Shown here in pieces: positions 6,461 through 10,991 of a stretch of DNA of 10,991 bases. The notes below the pieces were generated by a model that saw only the letters and a program-made list of their open reading frames with translations, was not told the origin of the DNA and did no database searches. The translations under genes were made by a program, and so were the position numbers. This DNA is from an uncultured Caulobacteraceae bacterium (lineage in GTDB: Bacteria > Pseudomonadota > Alphaproteobacteria > Caulobacterales > Caulobacteraceae): the NCBI GenBank assembly GCA_937910255.1, contig CALEOQ010000002.1, positions 1 through 10,991 on the forward strand. The letters run 5' to 3'. Every line of letters starts with the position of its first letter. Within the stretch, counting starts at the first letter, position 1.

Positions 6461-7111
6461 ATGGTTAGCGTCTATGTGTACGCGATCAGCCACGATCTCG
6501 GGTTTGCTCCGAACCCGTTTGGCGGCCTGTGCACATTAGCCTGCTGCAAGCCGAATATCCGCGCTCGGGCGAAAGGCGGTGATTGGGTAGTCGGCCTGAC
6601 GGGTACCAGGTTGCCACCGGAAATGCGGTGCATCTTTGCGATGGTGGTGTCGGGGGACCTGACTTTCGACGAGTACTGGGACCGAGCCGCCTACGCGACG
6701 CGCCGCCCGAAGCGAAACGGCACTGCGAAGAAGCTCGTCGGTGACAACATTTATCACCGCCAGGATGCTAACCACGCGTGGGTGCAAGAAGACTCGGTCC
6801 ATAGTTTGGCGGATGGCTCACAGTGCCCCCTCAATACGGCGCACGACACCCGTGTGAACCGCATCTTGCTCTCGAACCGGTTTATCTATTTCGGAGCCGA
6901 TGCACCCGCTCTGCCAGATAACGTCCGCGATGCCTTGAGCTACGAGCGGAATGCCCGTGACTACCGACGTTTCGAGGCCGGGGACGCGAAGCTACTGCTG
7001 TCGTGGCTGGAACCTCAGCTTGCAGCCCATCCGAACGCGGTCCTAGCGGATCCGATCAACTTTGAGGCGCGGTCGCAGCGCTATTCTGCAACGCTCAAAC
7101 GAATGGCTTGA
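6461..7111 (+). CDS. Nmad2-like protein (nucleotide modification associated domain 2)
   Basis: 216 residues; the ATG follows the TIR-gene stop with no gap. I recognise the conserved pattern of a family predicted from gene neighbourhoods to accompany DNA base modification. It shows YVYAISHDLGFAPNPFGGLC (5-24) followed by TLACCKPNIR, GDWVVGLTG (40-48), FDEYW (69-73), GDNIYHR (94-100), VQEDSVHSL (108-116), DTRVNRILLSNRFIYFG (129-145) and DAPALP. The GDWVVG strand is reminiscent of EVE/PUA-like beta barrels that bind modified bases; this is only a motif-level impression. Many conserved Cys, His, Asp and Asn residues leave an enzymatic role possible. The coupling to a TIR protein opposite a thymine-modification operon suggests that it senses or handles the modified nucleotide. 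The family call is fairly confident; the function is inferred. Confidence 0.75.
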   Translation: MVSVYVYAISHDLGFAPNPFGGLCTLACCKPNIRARAKGGDWVVGLTGTRLPPEMRCIFAMVVSGDLTFDEYWDRAAYATRRPKRNGTAKKLVGDNIYHRQDANHAWVQEDSVHSLADGSQCPLNTAHDTRVNRILLSNRFIYFGADAPALPDNVRDALSYERNARDYRRFEAGDAKLLLSWLEPQLAAHPNAVLADPINFEARSQRYSATLKRMA

Positions 7112-7281
7112 CCCCTTCGCAACGCGATACCAGAGCTCGCGCAATCCACGCATATCGTCCGGCAGGCCCCTCAAGCACCCAGGTGCCCATTGCACGTGTT
7201 TGAGCTGCATCGCACACTACCATCTTTCATGGCTCGGCGCGCTGGGCCGGCCGGCAAGTAGCGGTCAACGCACCCATCTAG

Positions 7282-7494
7282 TGGGACGCGCAAAGCCATT
7301 CGGCTCGCCAAGACATCAAACGCGATGCGAAAGCCGATAGCGATGGGATCATACTTCCCAGCTTTGACATCGCCGGACTGATGAACCATGCGGATAGGGC
7401 AGTGCTCACCGCTGGAGCGGTCCACGGACCTGCAATCCTCGCTGAAGCGCAGCGCAGCCTCGACCCCGCACAGAAGAGAAAACCCGCGCACTGA
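7282..7494 (+). pseudogene. Possible 3' gene remnant
   Basis: This open stretch encodes a protein-like C-terminus (RQDIKRDAKADSDG, then ILPSFDIAGLMNHADRAVLT, then LAEAQRSLDPAQKRKPAH and stop). It is bounded upstream by a TAG at 7279-7281 and has no good start; the only in-frame ATG, at 7381, has no SD. It may be the end of a gene whose 5' part was lost. I do not recognise the family. A longer minus-strand frame crosses the same bases, so the call is weak. Confidence 0.25.
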
Positions 7495-7659
7495 AATTCG
7501 TCTACAGCGCGGCTGAAAGCCGATGTTGTGAGGGGCAGCTAAGAGCCCCAAGCGGCCGCCCCATACCGCTGCATGTGCGGGGGGCTGAATCGGCGGGGAG
7601 CCTCGGACGCTTGAGCGTGGCGCTGGGTCTTGGAATGAAAGAAGAGAGGAAGGGGAGGG

Positions 7660-7678
7660 GAGAGCGACGTTAGCTCTC
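7660..7678 (+). promoter_or_regulatory. Hairpin in the leader of the 7696 gene
   Basis: GAGAGC and GCTCTC form a perfect 6-bp stem with loop GACGTTA. It follows a 28-nt purine-only tract (7637-7664) and ends about 8 bp before a GAAAGG ribosome-binding-site-like sequence (7681-7686). It could be an operator or a leader RNA structure. Confidence 0.3.
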
Positions 7679-7695
7679 AAGAAAGGTCCATCCCC

Positions 7696-8235
7696 ATGGG
7701 CGCATCTCCTCCCTGCTTCTGGCCTGCCTATGAGGCTGGCTGGCGCCTTGACGACGACCTCGTACGCCTGATCGATGATGAAATGACCCGGCCGCTGCCG
7801 GATGGCACTTCGAAGCTCCAGCGACACAATACGCTGCAGCGCCGTCTGGCCGAGCTCGGCAGCCGTCTCGGCTATGGTTCAGCCATTGAGGTGGCTACTG
7901 GCTACCGCAGGTACGTGCAGACCGGGCGCTTTGACGTCGCGTGGACGCGGCCCGGTGGTCAGCCGCCGATCATCTTCGAGATCGACAGCCGCTGGCGTCA
8001 TGAATCGCTCCTCAAGCTGGGCCGGGTCGGCGAGGAAGCCCAGAAGCTCTGGATTTACTACGGGCAACGGCCCCGGCCGCCTGAACCCACCGAGCCCGGG
8101 CTTCGCCGCCTCAACATCCTGAAGATCGGGCCCTGGCGTCTGGGCGTGAAGGAAGGGCGTCGGCAACAAGTGATCTCACCCGGTCAGTGGCCCGAGGCGC
8201 TGTTTCCTCGGATGGCCAACCATCACTGCGGCTAG
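7696..8235 (+). CDS. Hypothetical protein, possible PD-(D/E)XK-nuclease-like fold
   Basis: 179 residues, not recognised as a named family. An N-terminal helical part (WRLDDDLVRLIDDEM, 16-30; LQRHNTLQRRLAELGSRLGY, 41-60) is followed by GRFDVAW (78-84) and PPIIFEIDSRW (90-100), then ESLLKLGRV (103-111) and AQKLWIYYG (115-123). An Asp on one strand, then a hydrophobic strand ending E-x-D, then a helix with Lys and a final aromatic strand, is the order seen in PD-(D/E)XK nuclease-like proteins. The usual E-x-K is E-I-D here, so either the Lys comes from the helix (Lys107) or the site is inactive. GAAAGG precedes the ATG by about 9 bp. The neighbours give no clear functional clue. The gene is probably real; the nuclease idea is tentative. 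Confidence 0.65.
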   Translation: MGASPPCFWPAYEAGWRLDDDLVRLIDDEMTRPLPDGTSKLQRHNTLQRRLAELGSRLGYGSAIEVATGYRRYVQTGRFDVAWTRPGGQPPIIFEIDSRWRHESLLKLGRVGEEAQKLWIYYGQRPRPPEPTEPGLRRLNILKIGPWRLGVKEGRRQQVISPGQWPEALFPRMANHHCG

Positions 8236-8382
8236 CTTAGTCCAACCCGATAATCGCAGCGCGAGCGGTGCGGCCCCGAGTTGGCTGTGAGGCAAGCGTA
8301 GCAACCCGCCCCATGCCGGGCGAGCAGAGCGATCTGACGAACGAAATCACCCCACTCCCAACTCACTCAGTCCAGGTAGATT

Positions 8383-8694
8383 ATGATGTCCTCAAGAGCC
8401 CCGTATCCCGACCCAAACGACCTCGCCGATGTCGAGGCGTCCGCCAATCGGCTTGCAGCCAGGGGGCTTTCGCCTTCGGAAGCCTACGCCTTCGCGGTGA
8501 TCGTCAAGCGCAGCAGAGAGGAGGACTTCGATGTGTCCCGCGCGCGAGATGAACTCCGACGCGCGGGCTATCCCGCACCCCAGGCCGACGCCATGGTGCA
8601 CGAAGTCTGTCTCTGGCGGCTCTCTGCAGGCCTAGGGAAGAAGCGCCGCCTGCCGGTCGCCCTGGCGAGACCACAGGCGTTCTTGTTCGGTTAG
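8383..8694 (+). CDS. Small hypothetical protein
   Basis: 103 residues, family not recognised. It starts at a double ATG (8383 or 8386) preceded by AGGTAG about six bases upstream. The protein is mostly alpha-helical: DLADVEASANRLAARGLSPS (13-32), then EAYAFAVIVKRSREED, then VSRARDELRRAGYPAPQADA (51-70) and HEVCLWRLSAGL. Its balanced composition and lack of low-complexity sequence support a real gene. The C-terminus is basic (KKRRLP). It follows the 7696 gene on the same strand after 147 bp of apparently non-coding DNA and may share its transcript. No catalytic motif is seen. Confidence 0.55.
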   Translation: MMSSRAPYPDPNDLADVEASANRLAARGLSPSEAYAFAVIVKRSREEDFDVSRARDELRRAGYPAPQADAMVHEVCLWRLSAGLGKKRRLPVALARPQAFLFG

Positions 8695-8876
8695 CTTCGC
8701 CATCTGAGAACGGAGGGGGGCGAGCACTTCGATCGGCGCGCGGGGACGCCCATCGGAAGCGGAGCAGTCCGGGGTTGGACAAATCGACTCTGCCTCGAGG
8801 GCGCAATGCCTCGTGCGCTAGTTTTCCGCACGGTTTGGCGGTTTCGCCGAAGTTGGCTCATGGCGGCGAGCCGGGG

Positions 8877-10205
8877 CTAGATCGCCTCCCATGCGGACTC
8901 CAGGCGGGGCAGGCGGACCTGAATCGCTGCTGCGATGGAGTCATGGAGCGGCTCAGGAAAATCAGGTGGCATTTTCTGTAGCGCCTGGGCCGCTGCGTCC
9001 GGCGCGGCCGTCAGCACGTCCTCCAGGACCTGCCGGATGACAGCCGGTCCCAGGCCTGCGGCCTTGGCGGTTTCGACGAAGTGTCGGCCGTGAATATCCA
9101 GGATCTTGTAGTGGGGGTTAGCGCCCAGCGACATGGCCAGGGTGAAGCCCCTGTGTGGGATGCGCTTGGCGTCGAACGCCGGCTGGGCGCTGAGGACATC
9201 GTAGAACGGGGTGAGCTCGAAGCGACCGCCCGGACGCAGGAAGATGCTGAAGTTCTTTGCGTGCCCATCGGTGGCGCCCATTAGCCAGAAGATGATCTGG
9301 CTCTTGAACACCTTAGCCTGGGCGGCCAGGGGATCGTCGCTCTCCTGAAGCTTGGTCAGGATGTCGACAACACTTGGGCCCCCGTCGCGTTGGTACTTGC
9401 GGCTGGATGGGACCGACAGCGCCTGGCAGAAGTCTTCCTGCGGCAGACGCAGGATGTGGTCGCCCCCCCGAGGGCGGCGATCAAAGCGTTCCACCACCAG
9501 CACACGACGCGCGCCAAAGGTGGCGATCTCGGTCCGTGCGATGGGCAGACCGAAACTCTCCAGCAGGGTCAGGCAATAGTGCTCGTTCTCGACGCTGTCG
9601 CTGAGATCGATCACCCCTGACGAGGTCGGAATCTCTCCGAGCTGAGGCTTGAGAATATGCGTGGTCGGCGTCGTTCCGATCGGCCGCATCCATTGGCCTT
9701 GGTGACGAAGAAGCGCTGTCTTCTCCTGGGCGCCGGCGACCGATATCCGGAACTCCTGCTCAGGGTCTATGCCAAGGGGCGCCCGGGCCAGGTTGGCCAG
9801 CAGCGCCTCGATCTCCGCGTCGCTGATCGGTGTCCCCTCGATGGGCTGTAATGCGTCCGCCCCGTCCCCTTCGGGGATGAACTGCATCGCACCCACGCAA
9901 TCGCGTCCGATCTGAGCGAGCAGGCTGTAGACGTCAGCGCCCCCTGCGCCTGTGCGCTCGGCGACTTGTCGGCGAACATAGGGGTTGTCTGGCAGGAGGT
10001 TGTCGAACACGGCGACGACGGCCTCACCGCGCCACGGAGCGTTCTGCAGAGGCAGGGAGAGGGAGACCGGAAAGGCCGGCGCCCAGGCCAACCAACCGGG
10101 GTCGTACTGGAAACTGATCGCGCCGTTGGCCTGTTTTTCCAATCGACCGCAGAGACGGTTGTTGATCAGCACCTTCAGGGGGGCGTGGGCGCGACGACGG
10201 GGCAT
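8877..10205 (-). CDS. hipA: HipA-type serine/threonine kinase toxin
   Basis: 442 residues, full length and close to Escherichia coli HipA, the kinase whose activity blocks translation by phosphorylating glutamyl-tRNA synthetase and so induces persistence. The N-subdomain-1 region covers about 10-110 (VFDNLLPDNPYVRRQVAERT, 66-85). The activation segment and autophosphorylation serine lie in RISVAGAQEKTALL (153-166), with Ser155 equivalent to Ser150 of E. coli. GTTPTTHILKPQ (177-188) and NEHYC (207-211) are conserved. The kinase core has ERFDRR (239-244), LPQEDFCQALSVPSSRKY (254-271), catalytic Asp313 in GATDGHAKNFS and metal-binding Asp336 in FYDVLSA. All key residues are intact. The ATG overlaps the hipB stop in TGATG, with GAGGA nine bases upstream, so antitoxin and toxin are translationally coupled. 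Confidence 0.95.
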   Translation of the reverse strand: MPRRRAHAPLKVLINNRLCGRLEKQANGAISFQYDPGWLAWAPAFPVSLSLPLQNAPWRGEAVVAVFDNLLPDNPYVRRQVAERTGAGGADVYSLLAQIGRDCVGAMQFIPEGDGADALQPIEGTPISDAEIEALLANLARAPLGIDPEQEFRISVAGAQEKTALLRHQGQWMRPIGTTPTTHILKPQLGEIPTSSGVIDLSDSVENEHYCLTLLESFGLPIARTEIATFGARRVLVVERFDRRPRGGDHILRLPQEDFCQALSVPSSRKYQRDGGPSVVDILTKLQESDDPLAAQAKVFKSQIIFWLMGATDGHAKNFSIFLRPGGRFELTPFYDVLSAQPAFDAKRIPHRGFTLAMSLGANPHYKILDIHGRHFVETAKAAGLGPAVIRQVLEDVLTAAPDAAAQALQKMPPDFPEPLHDSIAAAIQVRLPRLESAWEAI

Positions 10206-10459
10206 CAGAAGATGTCCTCGATGTCGGCCGTCGAGCTCTGGCTGCGCGGCTCAAGGGTCATTTCAAGCCCTAAGGCGGCCAGCACGTCGAACAGAGTGGA
10301 GAGCTTCACGCCGCCTTGGCCAGTTTCGATCTTCGAGATCATTTCCTGGCGCTGGCCGGCCAGTTGGGCGAGCTGCGTCTGGGTCAAGCCCTGCTCCAGG
10401 CGGAACCGTTGGATCAGGCGACCAACCTGGCCGGATGAACGAGCGATCGTGAGGGGCAT
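10205..10459 (-). CDS. hipB: HipB antitoxin, XRE-type helix-turn-helix repressor
   Basis: 84 residues. A lambda-repressor/XRE helix-turn-helix spans about 13-66 (LIQRFRLEQGLTQTQLAQLA, 15-34, then SKIETGQGGVKLSTLFDVLA). The C-terminal tail SSTADIEDIF is acidic; in E. coli HipB the flexible tail helps control stability and ends in Trp, here Phe. It neutralises HipA and represses its own operon as a dimer on palindromic operators, four of which lie directly upstream (10474-10572). The ATG has GGAAAG five bases upstream. It lies upstream of hipA with a one-base overlap, the standard hipBA order, and the gene is complete. Confidence 0.92.
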   Translation of the reverse strand: MPLTIARSSGQVGRLIQRFRLEQGLTQTQLAQLAGQRQEMISKIETGQGGVKLSTLFDVLAALGLEMTLEPRSQSSTADIEDIF

Positions 10460-10473
10460 GTTGGCTTTCCGAT

Positions 10474-10491
10474 TATGCCGTAAGCGGCATA
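10474..10491. promoter_or_regulatory. HipB operator O1
   Basis: TATGCC-GTAAGC-GGCATA is a perfect palindrome apart from its centre and is the best of the four copies. The layout (TATGC, 8 bases, GCATA; 18 bp) matches the E. coli HipB operator TATCC-N8-GGATA with different inner bases. It lies 14 bp upstream of the hipB ATG. Confidence 0.8.
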
Positions 10492-10500
10492 CCCAGCGTT

Positions 10501-10518
10501 TATGTGTTTTCTGGCATA
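10501..10518. promoter_or_regulatory. HipB operator O2
   Basis: TATGT-N8-GCATA, 18 bp, starting exactly 27 bp after O1; a 9-bp linker ending TT separates them. Confidence 0.75.
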
Positions 10519-10527
10519 CTCCTAGTT

Positions 10528-10545
10528 TATGCGAAAATCAACATA
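10528..10545. promoter_or_regulatory. HipB operator O3
   Basis: TATGC-N8-ACATA, 18 bp, starting exactly 27 bp after O2 with another 9-bp linker ending TT. Confidence 0.75.
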
Positions 10546-10554
10546 AGATGCATT

Positions 10555-10572
10555 TATGTGGATTGTAGCATA
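10555..10572. promoter_or_regulatory. HipB operator O4, overlapping a possible hipBA -10 element
   Basis: TATGT-N8-GCATA, 18 bp, starting exactly 27 bp after O3. Read on the minus strand, TACAAT (10567-10562) lies in its spacer and is a good -10 hexamer, though no clear -35 precedes it. Another candidate, TTGATT with TATGCC 17 bp on, lies across O3 and O2. Either promoter would be covered by bound HipB. Confidence 0.65.
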
Positions 10573-10745
10573 CTCGGGCATGACTTGTGCTGAGTTGACC
10601 AGCGCCCGCGCTAGGTCCCCTTGATCAACCAACGCAGGCCAGGACGGCTAAATTCTAGCCATCAGGGGATTGCTGGTAGGCGCGCGGGTAGGGCCGAGAT
10701 CAAGTGATCATAACGTATTAATTTAGCAGTATAATTGACCGATAT
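10573..10745. other. Non-coding segment at the island edge
   Basis: I see no gene. It holds a small hairpin, GGCTA-AATTC-TAGCC (10646-10660), TTGATCAA and similar TGATCA palindromes, and an AT-rich stretch (about 10704-10745) directly before the tRNA fragment. Integrase or excisionase arm sites commonly lie in such positions; none can be named here. Confidence 0.4.
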
Positions 10746-10768
10746 TTCGAGTCCTGCCGGGCCCACCA
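10746..10768 (+). other. tRNA 3'-end fragment, probable attachment site (att) of the island
   Basis: The 23 bp read as the 3' end of a tRNA gene: T-loop TTCGAGT, 3' half of the T-stem CCTGC, 3' acceptor strand CGGGCCC, discriminator A and CCA. The 5' part is absent: the bases before TTCGAGT (CGATAT) do not pair with CCTGC, and the AT-rich upstream DNA has no anticodon or D arm. This is the signature left at the distal end of an element that integrated by tyrosine recombination into a tRNA 3' end. The intact tRNA and integrase gene would then lie far to the left. The tRNA identity cannot be read. Confidence 0.65.
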
Positions 10769-10793
10769 GCGGCTGATCCGTGACGGTGGCGCG

Positions 10794-10991
10794 TCAGCCG
10801 GCGAGCCAGATTGGCGGGGCTCTGGGGCATTTGTCGAGGTCTGGATCGATGGACAGCTGCCATCCGGCGGAACGGTTCTCGCTGATGGCCTGATCGTGCT
10901 GGGCGAGCAGCAGCAGGAAGCGTCCGATTGATGATCCTGCCGCCCAGCGCGGTCTTTCAAACAGGTCTTCGTGGTCAAAGAAGTAGACCGC
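10794..10991 (-). CDS. C-terminal part of a protein, cut by the window edge
   Basis: 65 codons plus TGA; the gene begins beyond the window. The sequence starts VYFFDHEDLFERPRWAAGSS and continues IGRFLLLLAQHDQAISENRS, then GWQLSIDPDLDKC and a Pro-rich end IWLAG. The run 'VYFFDHE ... GSSIGRFLLLL' has a weak resemblance to the C-terminus of SMI1/KNR4 (SUKH) proteins, which end with a V-Y-x-W-D-H-E strand and an S-F-x-x-F-L helix. This is a guess. It lies to the right of the tRNA fragment and is convergent with it, so it is probably resident chromosome rather than island cargo. Confidence 0.55.
   Translation of the reverse strand, partial: AVYFFDHEDLFERPRWAAGSSIGRFLLLLAQHDQAISENRSAGWQLSIDPDLDKCPRAPPIWLAG

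Larger units (their letters stand above)
7112..7695. other. 584-bp stretch without a convincing gene
   Basis: No frame here has a credible start, SD and length together. It holds a possible gene remnant (7282-7494), several short inverted repeats (GGCT-gaa-AGCC at 7511-7521; GGGGC/GCCCC at 7532-7549), a 28-nt pure purine run (7637-7664) and a 6-bp hairpin (7660-7678) just before the next gene. Base composition swings between GC-rich and purine-rich, as in recombined accessory DNA. Confidence 0.5.

Noticed and set aside
5969..7111. A canonical Thoeris system
   Set aside because: The TIR gene is ThsB-like, but no ThsA effector (Sir2-SLOG or TM-Macro) is recognisable; the membrane protein at 1373-2053 shows no Macro-domain motif.
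7171..7827. A 218-codon minus-strand open frame
   Set aside because: It starts inside and antisense to the better-supported 7696 gene, has no SD, and its translation is rich in Arg, Ser, Pro and Cys, as expected from a shadow frame in GC-rich DNA.
8837..8872. A terminator for hipA (GGCG-gttt-CGCC and GGCTC/GAGCC hairpins)
   Set aside because: The stems are only 4-5 bp, and no T-run follows on the hipA strand.
9966..10568. A 200-codon plus-strand open frame across the hipBA start and operators
   Set aside because: It overlaps hipA, hipB and all four operators on the other strand. Its Ser/Arg/Trp-rich translation shows no family pattern.
10474..10572. A CRISPR array (regular 27-bp periodicity)
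   Set aside because: The repeats are short imperfect palindromes with 9-bp linkers, with no spacers of CRISPR length, and they sit at the hipB promoter.
10700..10768. A complete tRNA gene
   Set aside because: Only the T-loop onward fits. The 5' half of the T-stem, anticodon arm, D arm and 5' acceptor are absent from the AT-rich upstream DNA.

Overview
The window is GC-rich DNA from a Gram-negative bacterium, most likely an alphaproteobacterium. This is judged from codon use, the type of insertion sequence and the HipA sequence; no rRNA or housekeeping gene is present to confirm it. It looks like the right-hand end of an integrated genomic island: accessory genes fill about 10.7 kb, followed by a 23-bp tRNA 3'-end fragment (10746-10768) and then what is probably resident chromosome.

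Layout. (1) 1-1271: an intact IS3-family (IS407-like) element with 13-bp perfect terminal inverted repeats, orfA, orfB and an A6G frameshift site. (2) 1373-5795, minus strand: a tight four-gene operon. Read 5' to 3' it encodes a thymidylate-synthase-like protein fused to a DUF1599/Nmad1-like domain, a TylF-type SAM methyltransferase with an extra N-terminal domain, a protein like the helical domain of 5-hydroxymethyl-dU DNA kinase (formerly aGPT-PPlase), and a single-pass membrane protein. (3) 5969-7111, plus strand, divergent from the operon: a ThsB/DUF1863-type TIR protein whose stop codon abuts the start of an Nmad2-like protein. (4) 7112-8876: a poorly coding stretch, a possible PD-(D/E)XK-like nuclease gene and a small hypothetical gene. 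(5) 8877-10459, minus strand: a complete hipBA toxin-antitoxin module, preceded by four HipB-type operators spaced exactly 27 bp apart. (6) 10746-10991: the tRNA 3' fragment and the 3' end of another minus-strand gene.

The centre of interest is the divergent block 1373-7111. All three enzyme-like genes of the operon can be tied to thymine/uracil hypermodification or group transfer. The opposite arm pairs a likely NAD-cleaving or signal-making TIR enzyme with a domain family predicted to be linked to modified bases. My working model is a defence island: the operon makes a modified deoxynucleotide or marks DNA, and the TIR-Nmad2 pair is the sensor/effector arm. The domain calls come from recognised motifs; the joint function is inference. 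HipBA is an additional stress/defence module in the same island, and the IS and tRNA fragment show that the region is mobile.
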